This document shows positions 1-5,282 of a stretch of DNA of 5,282 bases, piece after piece. The position numbers and the translations under genes were made by a program. Source of the stretch: UBA11373 sp035291545 (GTDB lineage: Bacteria > Actinomycetota > Acidimicrobiia > Spongiisociales > UBA11373); NCBI GenBank assembly GCA_035291545.1, contig DATDRW010000061.1, forward strand, positions 1 to 5,282, given 5' to 3'. Numbering within the stretch: the first letter of the stretch is position 1; each line of letters begins with the position of its first letter. Under the pieces are notes generated by a model, which ran no database searches, had not been told where the DNA came from, and saw only the letters and a list, made by a program, of their open reading frames with translations.

Positions 1-477
1 CCGCTCGGCCACGACCTCTGCGGTGTGCAGCATCGGCATGTACATGGCGGGCTGCCGTTCGAGGAGGGCGGGATCCATCGCCCGGTACTGGTTCATGTTC
101 TGGTTCTGCACCAGGCTGATCGATTCCAGCCCGCCGGCGACCACGATCGGCATGGCGTCGTGGATGACCTGTTTAGCGGCGGTGGCGATCGCCATCATCC
201 CGGAGGAGCACTGCCGGTCCACGGTCATGCCGCTCACCGTGTCGGGCATACCCGCAGCGAGCGCCGCCTGCCGGGCGACGTTGTGGCCGGTGGTCCCCTG
301 GGTCAGGGCGTTGCCCATGATCACGTCGTCGGGCTCGCCCGGTTCGACACCGGCTCGCTCGAGGGCGGTCCGGATCGCGTGCGCCGCCAGCGACGGACCC
401 TCGAGGTTGTTGAACGCCCCCCGATAGGCGCGGCCGATCGGCGTGCGTGCCGTCGACACGATGACCGCTTCTCTCAT
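1..477 (-). CDS. Acetyl-CoA C-acyltransferase (thiolase), N-terminal part, cut by the left edge
   Basis: Thiolases catalyse thiolytic cleavage of 3-ketoacyl-CoA, or the reverse condensation of two acyl-CoAs, in the cytoplasm, in fatty-acid beta-oxidation or acetoacetyl-CoA metabolism. The 159 visible residues begin MREAVIVSTARTPIG, the standard thiolase opening. The nucleophilic cysteine is Cys90 in DRQCSSGMMAIATAA, followed by VVAGGLESIS (about 112-121) and the segment VQNQNMNQYRAMDP (123-136); MLHTAEVVAER (149-159) matches the region just before the family's ISRxxQD stretch. The family is usually about 390 residues, so roughly 60% lies beyond position 1, including the second catalytic Cys and the His. 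The ATG at 477 is chosen because a consensus ribosome-binding site lies 7 nt upstream and the protein starts exactly where homologues do. It follows the GNAT gene on the same strand after 49 bases. The family is certain; degradative versus biosynthetic role and chain-length preference cannot be told from this part. Confidence 0.95.
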   Translation of the reverse strand, partial: MREAVIVSTARTPIGRAYRGAFNNLEGPSLAAHAIRTALERAGVEPGEPDDVIMGNALTQGTTGHNVARQAALAAGMPDTVSGMTVDRQCSSGMMAIATAAKQVIHDAMPIVVAGGLESISLVQNQNMNQYRAMDPALLERQPAMYMPMLHTAEVVAER

Positions 478-484
478 CCCGATG

Positions 485-490
485 CCTCCT
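485..490 (-). promoter_or_regulatory. Shine-Dalgarno site of the thiolase gene
   Basis: On the minus strand the bases read AGGAGG, a perfect anti-16S core, 7 nt before the ATG at 477. This fixes the thiolase start. It contrasts with the other starts in the window, none of which has a recognisable ribosome-binding site. Confidence 0.8.
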
Positions 491-501
491 GTGTCCGGCC
501 C

Positions 502-530
502 AGGATGCGGCGGCGGGAGACTTCCGTCAA
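502..530 (-). promoter_or_regulatory. Possible weak promoter for the thiolase gene
   Basis: On the minus strand TTGACG (530-525) is a five-of-six match to the -35 consensus and is followed after exactly 17 bases by CATCCT (507-502), a poor -10 with only A, T and the final T conserved. The start of transcription would fall just ahead of the AGGAGG site. The -35 overlaps the stop codon of the GNAT gene. Chance matches of this quality are common, so read-through from the GNAT gene is at least as likely. Confidence 0.22.
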
Positions 531-1642
531 CCTGCGGCCGGGGAGGCCCCCCTCGACCGGATCACCGACACGCGCCGGGCGAGCCGCGCCCCGAGATCGG
601 CGACCCTCCCCCGCACCCCGGGAGCGAACCCCTCGATGACCACGACATCGCGGGTGCGCTCGGTCCATTCCAGCTTCCAGGCGTCGGCGGTTCCGAGGAA
701 CTCGTACCGGGTCAGTCCGGTGCCGAAGGCCCGCTCCAGCACCTCGGCGCGCAGCAGCGATCCCGGAGAGAGTGCGAAGAGCGACGGGTCGAATCCCGTC
801 TTGAGCAGCCACTCGGCGTTCCCGTCGGCGAAGGCGAGGTCGAAGGCGATCGCCCTCCCGTCGAGCCTGAGGAAATGCAGCCGCAGCATTCCCCGCTCCA
901 CAGCCCATTGGGCGACGCGCCGGTAAAAGGCCTCCACCCGAGAATCGGAGCGCACCGCGGTCCCGGAGACCTCCTTCCATCCCGAACCCTCCACCACAAA
1001 CCCCTCCGTGAGCAGCACATCGAGATTCGAGCGCCCATCGTGCTGCGAGTAGGTGACGGCACCATCCTCTTCGAGACGGCGCCGGCGGCGGCGGATCTCC
1101 CGCCACTTCCGGGACGAGAGCGACTCCCGGTACGCCTCCCAGCCTGAGGTGAGGTCGATCCACGGCGAGCTCTGCCGCACCCGCTCCCGGGCCAGGTACC
1201 CCGCCGCGGCCAGGCCGCGGCGGACCGCTTGCGCGGTCGCCCCGGTGACGAAGTCGAACGTCACGCGCCGCGACCGCCCCAGGACCCCGCCGACGAGAAG
1301 GCGCATGCCGTCGGCGTCGCCGACGATGTCGAGATGGGGCACGTGCCAGTCGGCCGCAGAACGCAGGGCGGTGCCGCTCCCGACGACCATGGGATACGCC
1401 GCCACCAGGCGCCGGTCCCGGCGGATCGTCACCACCACCGGCTCTGAGCCGATCGTGTCCCCCCACGCCCGGATCCACTCCGGTCGGGAGAAGGGATCGG
1501 CGGCGTGCCGATCGGCGAGCGCCCCCCACTCGAGGGCGAGGTCAACGGTCAGCGGTTCGAGCGCGCAGATACCCGGACGGGCGTCGACGGTCACGTCCGG
1601 TGTATCGGCAGGCTGCGACGGAGCCTGAGTCAAGCCGGGCAC
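527..1642 (-). CDS. GNAT-fold acyltransferase, BioF2/CelD-like (Acetyltransf_6 type)
   Basis: Predicted cytoplasmic N-acyltransferase with the FemAB-like GNAT fold. Relatives transfer acyl or aminoacyl groups in polysaccharide, cell-wall or lipid assembly, but the substrate here is unknown. The 371 residues contain DPFSRPEWIRAWG (49-61) near the start, a central stretch SSRKWREI plus six Arg (177-189), as in the 'KxRxxLRRxxRRLE' region of the family, then EGSGWKEVSGTAV (218-230). The C-terminal half follows the Acetyltransf_6 pattern: LHFLRLDGRAIAFDLAF (255-271), LLKTGFDPSLFALSPGSLL (279-297) and YEFLGTADAWKLEW (313-326). No signal peptide or membrane segment is seen. The GTG start at 1642 lies only 17 bases from the divergent lipoprotein start, with no ribosome-binding site. 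An in-frame GTG at 1594 (residue 17) would leave about 65 bases for divergent promoters and sits closer to the first conserved residues, so it may be the real start. The thiolase gene follows after 49 bases, probably in the same operon. The fold is confident; function is unassigned. Confidence 0.88.
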   Translation of the reverse strand: MPGLTQAPSQPADTPDVTVDARPGICALEPLTVDLALEWGALADRHAADPFSRPEWIRAWGDTIGSEPVVVTIRRDRRLVAAYPMVVGSGTALRSAADWHVPHLDIVGDADGMRLLVGGVLGRSRRVTFDFVTGATAQAVRRGLAAAGYLARERVRQSSPWIDLTSGWEAYRESLSSRKWREIRRRRRRLEEDGAVTYSQHDGRSNLDVLLTEGFVVEGSGWKEVSGTAVRSDSRVEAFYRRVAQWAVERGMLRLHFLRLDGRAIAFDLAFADGNAEWLLKTGFDPSLFALSPGSLLRAEVLERAFGTGLTRYEFLGTADAWKLEWTERTRDVVVIEGFAPGVRGRVADLGARLARRVSVIRSRGASPAAG

Positions 1643-1647
1643 CGGCG

Positions 1648-1653
1648 TAGAGT
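1648..1653 (+). promoter_or_regulatory. -10 element of a leaderless-type promoter for the lipoprotein gene
   Basis: TAGAGT fits the actinobacterial -10 pattern TANNNT and ends 6 bases before the GTG start at 1660, the spacing expected if transcription begins at the start codon itself. No ribosome-binding site lies at a usable distance, which fits a leaderless message. The -35 region (about 1625-1631, TGAGTC at best) is weak and lies inside the opening codons of the divergent GNAT gene if that gene starts at 1642. Confidence 0.5.
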
Positions 1654-1659
1654 GAGTCC

Positions 1660-2892
1660 GTGAACGACTCCCGGATCGGCCCCGCCGTGCTCGGTCTGCT
1701 GGTTCTGGTCACCGCGGCCTGCACCGCTTCGACCCTGTCGACCACGACCTCGTCGACGACGACGACGTCCGAGCCCGTCGCCACCACCGTCGGGGGCCGG
1801 ATCACCCTCCTCCCCAACTCCACCGCCTTCATCACCGAAGGCGAGACCGGGCCCTACGTCGAGGCGCTGCAGTTCTACCTGGTGTGCACCGGACACGACG
1901 AGCCGAGCCCGGGCGCGACGGTGTCGGTGGACGGGTCCTACGGGCCGATCACCGCCGATGCCGTGGCCTCCTACCAGGCGGAATTGCGGCGGGTGCCTTC
2001 GGGTGACCCCGACGAGGAGACCTTTGCCTCTCTCGCCCGCGACTGCAACCAGACGCGGCCGTTCACCTTCCCCGAGGGCGCATTCACCGGCGAGGTGGGT
2101 GGCAATGCCACCACCGGTGACGACGAGACCTTCGAGTTCGCCGGGGCCGGTGGACAGGTGCTCACGCTCGAGCCCGCCGAGGGCGTCGTCTCGATCACCG
2201 TCTTCGCCGCCGATGGCAGCGAGGTCGAAGCAACCGTGGACGGGACCCGCATCGACGTGGAGCTGGAGACGCCGCAGGCGTACACGATCCGGGTCTCGGC
2301 AATCACTCCCACCTCCTACCGGCTCGCCACCCAGCTCCGGTCGCCGAACGTGCTCGTTTCGGACTTCGGACCGATGACGCTCGAAGCGGACGGGATCGGC
2401 ATCGCCGTCCTCGGTGACGACCCGGTGAACACGGTGGCCGTGATCGCCCTCCTGCTCGGACCGCCCCGCGAGGACACCGGCTGGGAGTCGGGCGTCGCGG
2501 CGTGCACCGGCACCAATCGTCACGTGTCCTGGCTGATCCAGGGGGATTCCGCCGGTGATCTCCACCCGGCGATCTTCATCGCCGACTTCACCGACACCGG
2601 CGGCACCCCCTACTTCTCCCAGTTCGCCTACGTCTCCAACGACCTGGCCGCCCTCGACCCGATCGCCGGCGGGCTCAGCACCGAGGACGGCCTGAGCATC
2701 GGGTCGACCTACGACGCGTACACCGAGGTGTACGGCGATCCCACCTTCGAGGACACCGAGCGCGGGCTCGCCCACGAAGGGAACCTGCTGTTCGGCATCG
2801 GCATCGTCGGCACCGCCGATTCCCCCGACGGCACGGCGAGCCGGATCTACTACGTCGGCGCCGGCGCCGACGGGTGTCCGGATTTCGGCTGA
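1660..2892 (+). CDS. Secreted lipoprotein with peptidoglycan-binding domain
   Basis: Probably a cell-surface lipoprotein that contacts peptidoglycan; its precise role is unknown. The 410 residues start with a short n-region, a hydrophobic stretch (about 8-20) and a lipobox VTAAC, with Cys21 as the lipidation site. A Thr/Ser-rich linker (22-43) follows. Residues about 62-128 resemble a PG_binding_1 domain: YVEALQFYLVC (67-76) and VDGSYGPITADAVASYQ (90-106). Residues about 137-225 look like a beta-sandwich of the pre-peptidase C-terminal type (inference from alternating hydrophobic and Gly/Asp-rich turns). The last part (about 231-410) contains ADGIGIAVLGDDP and LLLGPPREDTGWE (243-275), a pattern I associate with actinobacterial exported proteins of unknown function. 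The four cysteines after the lipobox (76, 129, 281/282 region and 406) could form two disulfides. The GTG start is supported by the adjacent TANNNT box and by placing the signal peptide at the N-terminus. The PAC2 gene follows after 4 bases, so the two are probably cotranscribed. Confidence 0.85.
   Translation: MNDSRIGPAVLGLLVLVTAACTASTLSTTTSSTTTTSEPVATTVGGRITLLPNSTAFITEGETGPYVEALQFYLVCTGHDEPSPGATVSVDGSYGPITADAVASYQAELRRVPSGDPDEETFASLARDCNQTRPFTFPEGAFTGEVGGNATTGDDETFEFAGAGGQVLTLEPAEGVVSITVFAADGSEVEATVDGTRIDVELETPQAYTIRVSAITPTSYRLATQLRSPNVLVSDFGPMTLEADGIGIAVLGDDPVNTVAVIALLLGPPREDTGWESGVAACTGTNRHVSWLIQGDSAGDLHPAIFIADFTDTGGTPYFSQFAYVSNDLAALDPIAGGLSTEDGLSIGSTYDAYTEVYGDPTFEDTERGLAHEGNLLFGIGIVGTADSPDGTASRIYYVGAGADGCPDFG
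1723..1788 (+). repeat. Low-complexity Thr/Ser linker of the lipoprotein
   Basis: Directly after the lipidated cysteine come 22 codons that are mainly Thr and Ser, written as runs of ACC, ACG, TCG and TCC, so the DNA itself shows an imperfect trinucleotide repeat. This is a typical flexible tether between a membrane-anchored cysteine and a folded domain, and it may be O-glycosylated. Its length is likely to vary between strains. Confidence 0.7.
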
Positions 2893-2896
2893 GCCG

Positions 2897-3751
2897 ATGT
2901 CTTCGCCCTCGATGTACCAACGCACCGATCACCAGGCGCTGATCGCACCCGCTCTGATCGTCGCCTTCAACGGCTGGGTGAGCGCCGGCGGGGCGGGCAC
3001 GGCCACCGCCGAGCACATCGCCGCCGATGCGGAGGAGGTGGCGAAGTTCGACTCCGACCTCCTCTACGACTACCGGGTGAACCGCCCCACGCTCGAGTTC
3101 ACTGAGGGGATCATCGACACCATCGAGTGGCCGACGACCCGGGTACGCGCCCGGCGGGTCGGTGGGCGCGACCTGCTGGTCCTCACCGGCCCCGAACCGA
3201 ACTGGCACTGGCAGGCGTTCGGCGAGGCGGTGGCCGACCTGGCGGTGGACCTGGGCGTGGTGCAGCACGTCTCGCTCGGCGGCATCCCGTGGGCGGCGCC
3301 GCACACCCGGCCGACCATCGTGGTCACCACCTCGTCGCGGCGGGACCTGCTCACCGACGACGCCAACTTTCCCGAGGGCGTGCTCCGCGTCCCCGCCTCG
3401 GCTGCGTCCATCGTGGAACGAGCGGTCGCCGAGCGCGGAATCCCCACGGTCGGGTTCTGGGCTCGGGTTCCCCACTACGTGGCCGGTGTCTACCACCCGG
3501 CGGTGGTCACCCTGGTGGAACGGGTGTCCCGCTACCTGGGGGTGCAGCTCCCCCTCGGATCCCTCGTCGACGACGACGCCGACCAGCGCCGCCAACTCGA
3601 TGCGGCTCTCGCCGATCAGCCGAACGTCCGTGAGATCGTTGCCCGACTGGAGGACCTCTACGACACCTCCGGTGAGGTGGCCAGCGGCGAGGTGATCGCA
3701 GCCGAGATCGAGCGCTACCTGCGGGAGCGGGCGTCCGGCGACGAGAGCTGA
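2897..3751 (+). CDS. PAC2 family protein (proteasome assembly chaperone-like)
   Basis: A 284-residue soluble protein of the PAC2 family, named after the eukaryotic proteasome assembly chaperone. Actinobacterial members are widespread, and their own function is poorly established. Family landmarks occur in order: LIVAFNGWVSAGGAGT (20-35), FDSDLLYDYRVNRPTLEF (51-68), IEWPTTRV (76-83), LLVLTGPEPNWHWQAF (93-108), LGGIPWAAPHTRPT (127-140) and VPHYVAGVYHPAVV (191-204). The C-terminal tail (about 225-284) is charged and helical, with two likely helices (QRRQLDAALAD and VREIVARLEDLYD). No signal peptide or membrane segment is present. The ATG at 2897 is 4 bases after the lipoprotein stop; an in-frame ATG at 2912 (residue 6) is an equally possible start, and neither has a clear ribosome-binding site, so translational coupling is likely. 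Linkage to an exported lipoprotein does not suggest a proteasome role. No proteasome genes are visible in this window. Confidence 0.92.
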   Translation: MSSPSMYQRTDHQALIAPALIVAFNGWVSAGGAGTATAEHIAADAEEVAKFDSDLLYDYRVNRPTLEFTEGIIDTIEWPTTRVRARRVGGRDLLVLTGPEPNWHWQAFGEAVADLAVDLGVVQHVSLGGIPWAAPHTRPTIVVTTSSRRDLLTDDANFPEGVLRVPASAASIVERAVAERGIPTVGFWARVPHYVAGVYHPAVVTLVERVSRYLGVQLPLGSLVDDDADQRRQLDAALADQPNVREIVARLEDLYDTSGEVASGEVIAAEIERYLRERASGDES

Positions 3752-3753
3752 CG

Positions 3754-3773
3754 TCCGCCGGAGGGCGGGCGGA
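3754..3773. other. Small GC hairpin in the gap before the CapA-RTX gene
   Basis: TCCGCC (3754-3759) and GGCGGA (3768-3773) form a perfect 6-bp inverted repeat with an 8-base loop, starting 2 bases after the PAC2 stop and ending exactly at the -10 box of the next gene. It could be a weak terminator stem for the upstream unit (there is no T tract) or a regulator site in the promoter spacer. In DNA this GC-rich, chance is a real alternative. Confidence 0.25.
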
Positions 3774-3779
3774 TACGCT
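3774..3779 (+). promoter_or_regulatory. -10 element of a leaderless-type promoter for the CapA-RTX gene
   Basis: TACGCT matches TANNNT and ends 7 bases before the ATG at 3787, the same geometry as the promoter at 1648-1653. The purine-rich GGAGGG at 3760-3765 lies 21 bases upstream of the ATG, too far to act as a ribosome-binding site. A possible -35 is CTGACG at 3748-3753 (four of six), but the 20-base spacer is long. It indicates that the CapA-RTX gene can be expressed apart from the PAC2 gene. Confidence 0.5.
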
Positions 3780-3786
3780 GGCGGTC

Positions 3787-5205
3787 ATGAGATCCCGGCT
3801 CGCCGTACCGGCGATCGCCCTGGCCGTGGTGGTGCTCGGCGCCACCCCGGCGGCCCCGGCACCAACGGCGCCGCGCTCGTTCACCATCGCCGCCGCCGGG
3901 GACATCATCCCTCACGAGATGCTCGTCGACGCCGGCAACGCCTACCTCCCCGGTCCCGGCTGGGACTTCACCCCGATGATGACCGACATCGAGCCGTGGG
4001 TCGCCGAGGCCGACCTCGCCATCTGCCACATGGAGGGCACCCTCAGCGCCACCAACACCGGGCTCTCCGGCTACCCGCGCTTCGTCGGCCCCCGGGAGAT
4101 GGCCGACGCCATCGCCGCGGCCGGATGGGACACCTGCTCGACGGCGGGCAACCACGCCCTCGATGCGGGCTGGAAGGGGATCGTCGACACCCTCGAGGTC
4201 CTCGAGGACGCCGGACTCGGCCATGCCGGCACCGCCCGCACCCCCGAGGAGCGACTCCCCTCCCTGTACGAGGTGAACGGCGTCACCGTCGGTCACCTCT
4301 CCTACTCGTACGGGACGAACGGGCTCCCGGTTCCCTCCGACCGCCCGTGGGCGATCAACCTGATCGACGCCGACGCCATCCTCACTGATGCGGCGTGGGC
4401 ACGGGACCACGGCTCCGAGTTCACCGTCGTCTCGCTGCAGTGGGGTGTGGAGCTCTTCGTGCCCGCCACACCCGCTCAGGAGGCTCTGGCAGAGACCCTG
4501 CTCGCCTCCGACGACGTCGATCTCATCCTCGGACATCACGCCCACGTCGTGCAACCGATCGATCGCATCGGCGACAAGTACGTGGTGTACGGGATGGGCA
4601 ACCACCTGTCCAATCAGTCCTCCACCCGATGGGGCCCCGCGTTCTACGGCACCGAGGACGGGTTGATGGTGCGGGTCCGGGTGTCGGAACGCGACGACGG
4701 CTCGTTTGCGGTGGACGGCATCGACATCACCCCGACCTGGGTGCAGTGGGGCACGTATCGGGTGTTCTCCACCACCGACGCCCTACTCACCGGAGCCGCA
4801 CCTCGAGCTGCGGTCGAGGCATCACTGGCACGCACCCTGGCCCGTGCCCTCGCCCTCGACCCCGCGGGCGTCGCCCCGTCCGAGTCCCCCTGGCCGGAGG
4901 TGTCCTGTGACGGCACCAGGGCGACGATCGTCGGCACGGTCGGGGACGACGTGATCGCGGGCACCAAAGGCGGCGACGTGATCGCCGCCCGGGGTGGGGT
5001 CGATCGGGTCGACGCCGGTGCCGGCTCCGACGTGGTGTGCGGCGGGGACGGCGACGACCAGCTGACGGGTGGTCCGGGCAGGGACGTCGTACTCGGAGGA
5101 AGCGGCAACGACGTCCTGGTGGGGGATCCCCGCGACGTGCTGCTCGGCGGCACCGGCCACGATCGCTGCTCGCAAGCCGCTTTGCTCCGTGAATGCGAGC
5201 GCTGA
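3787..5205 (+). CDS. Secreted CapA/PgsA-type metallophosphatase-fold protein with C-terminal RTX repeats
   Basis: The 472 residues comprise a signal peptide (hydrophobic about 6-19, Ala/Pro-rich tail, possible AxA cleavage after Ala25), a CapA domain (about 32-290), a less distinctive segment (about 291-370) and an RTX-like calcium-binding block (382-461). CapA/PgsA proteins adopt the calcineurin-like phosphoesterase fold and are named for poly-gamma-glutamate capsule synthesis; many members have no proven role. The motifs are all present: AAAGDII (35-41), ICHMEGT (79-85), AGNHALDAG (120-128), LQWGVE (217-222), LILGHHAHVVQP (246-257) and VYGMGNH (267-273). His81 stands where many family members have Asn (NLE). 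The capB and capC partners of poly-glutamate synthesis are absent here, so a capsule role is not supported. The calcium repeats suggest folding outside the cell after Sec export. Six cysteines in the mature part (80, 117, 374, 418, 461, 470) fit an oxidising compartment. The ATG is chosen for the signal peptide and the TANNNT box 7 bases upstream. Confidence 0.92.
   Translation: MRSRLAVPAIALAVVVLGATPAAPAPTAPRSFTIAAAGDIIPHEMLVDAGNAYLPGPGWDFTPMMTDIEPWVAEADLAICHMEGTLSATNTGLSGYPRFVGPREMADAIAAAGWDTCSTAGNHALDAGWKGIVDTLEVLEDAGLGHAGTARTPEERLPSLYEVNGVTVGHLSYSYGTNGLPVPSDRPWAINLIDADAILTDAAWARDHGSEFTVVSLQWGVELFVPATPAQEALAETLLASDDVDLILGHHAHVVQPIDRIGDKYVVYGMGNHLSNQSSTRWGPAFYGTEDGLMVRVRVSERDDGSFAVDGIDITPTWVQWGTYRVFSTTDALLTGAAPRAAVEASLARTLARALALDPAGVAPSESPWPEVSCDGTRATIVGTVGDDVIAGTKGGDVIAARGGVDRVDAGAGSDVVCGGDGDDQLTGGPGRDVVLGGSGNDVLVGDPRDVLLGGTGHDRCSQAALLRECER
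4930..5169 (+). repeat. Nine RTX-like nonapeptide repeats in the CapA protein
   Basis: Residues 382-461 break into nine consecutive units of the form xGGxGxDxx, with Gly at position 5 and Asp at position 7 the most constant: VGTVGDDVI, AGTKGGDVI, AARGGVDRV, DAGAGSDVV, CGGDGDDQL, TGGPGRDVV, LGGSGNDVL, VGDPRDVL, LGGTGHDRC. The eighth unit has lost one residue. Such repeats bind calcium in turns and fold as a parallel beta-roll. The best units are 5-7 and 9. The block is bracketed by Cys374 before it and Cys461/Cys470 after it, which resembles stand-alone secreted actinobacterial calcium-binding repeats rather than type I-secreted toxins. Confidence 0.88.
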
Positions 5206-5227
5206 ACCAGTAGGCACCAGCGTCCGC

Positions 5228-5282
5228 TCATTCCCGTTGCGGTAATCGCACCCTGCCCTCGTGGATCAGGGTGTGGTGGCGG
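5228..5282 (-). CDS. Probable HNH endonuclease, last 17 codons only, cut by the right edge
   Basis: Read on the minus strand, the right edge gives RHHTLIHEGRVRLPQRE and then TGA. The pattern RHHxLIHEG matches the end of the HNH domain (LCRxHHxLIHEGG) in the DUF222/13E12-type proteins that are abundant in Actinobacteria, where the last His of the motif helps bind the catalytic metal. If so, the protein ends very soon after its nuclease domain. The gene converges on the CapA-RTX gene with 22 bases between the stops. Only 17 residues are visible, so the assignment rests on a single motif; the other two frames here lack such a match. Confidence 0.5.
   Translation of the reverse strand, partial: RHHTLIHEGRVRLPQRE
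5249..5273. terminator. Possible hairpin near the convergent gene ends
   Basis: CACCCTG (5249-5255) pairs perfectly with CAGGGTG (5267-5273) across an 11-base loop. It lies 43 bases beyond the CapA-RTX stop and could end transcription from the left. It has no T tract on either side and falls inside the proposed HNH reading frame, where it encodes part of HHTLIHEGRV, so it may simply be coding sequence. Confidence 0.2.

Noticed and set aside
25..639. Plus-strand frames over the thiolase and the GNAT 3' end
   Set aside because: They run antisense to an unmistakable thiolase N-terminus that is open to the left edge.
1053..1100. A CGG/CGC-rich run as a possible triplet repeat or structured element
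   Set aside because: It encodes the Arg cluster after SSRKWREI in the GNAT protein, a stretch that is basic throughout this family.
474..1529. A 351-codon minus-strand frame overlapping the GNAT gene
   Set aside because: It is a frame-shifted reading of the GNAT gene, extremely rich in Arg, Gly and Ala, with no family motif; the frame ending at 527 carries the conserved GNAT residues.
1630..2925. A 431-codon open frame on the minus strand opposite the lipoprotein gene
   Set aside because: It is the complement of a high-GC coding frame and is full of Gly, Arg, Val and Asp without any domain pattern. The plus-strand protein has a lipobox, linker and recognisable domains.
2675..3595. A 306-codon minus-strand frame opposite the PAC2 gene
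   Set aside because: The Arg/Gly/His-rich sequence with no motif is typical of an antisense shadow in GC-rich DNA; the PAC2 match on the plus strand is clear.
4930..5169. The DNA repeat-like Gly/Asp-rich stretch as a tandem DNA repeat or CRISPR array
   Set aside because: The periodicity is at the protein level (nine residues); the 27-base units differ strongly in nucleotide sequence and there are no spacers.
3787..5205. Assigning the CapA-RTX gene to a poly-gamma-glutamate capsule operon
   Set aside because: No capB, capC or capE-like genes are present in the window; CapA homology alone does not support capsule synthesis.

Overview
The window is about 5.3 kb of very GC-rich, densely coded bacterial DNA, most likely from an actinobacterium. 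The evidence is third-position GC bias, two start codons preceded at 6-7 nt by a TANNNT hexamer (the leaderless arrangement common in Actinobacteria), a PAC2-family protein, a lipoprotein of actinobacterial type, and the tail of what looks like an HNH endonuclease. Acidimicrobiia or a related deep lineage is a reasonable guess, but no marker gene here settles it.

Layout from left to right: (1) minus strand, the first 159 codons of an acetyl-CoA acyltransferase (thiolase) that runs off the left edge; (2) minus strand, 49 bases upstream of it, a GNAT-fold acyltransferase of the BioF2/CelD-like type; (3) a very short divergent gap with a leaderless-type promoter; (4) plus strand, a secreted lipoprotein with a Thr/Ser linker and a peptidoglycan-binding domain, followed after 4 bases by (5) a PAC2-family cytoplasmic protein; (6) a 35-base gap with a second leaderless-type promoter; (7) plus strand, a secreted CapA/PgsA-type metallophosphatase-fold protein with a C-terminal block of nine RTX-like nonapeptides; (8) minus strand and convergent, the last 17 codons of a probable HNH endonuclease entering from the right edge.

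The lipoprotein and PAC2 genes are probably one transcription unit, and the GNAT and thiolase genes probably another, although a weak promoter may also serve the thiolase alone. Two of the products (lipoprotein and CapA-RTX) are exported and look like cell-envelope proteins; the GNAT protein belongs to a family often tied to envelope polymers or lipids. Beyond that no common pathway can be demonstrated. I did not find a convincing new system (no CRISPR, mobile element, tRNA or rRNA). The most distinctive item is the CapA-RTX fusion.
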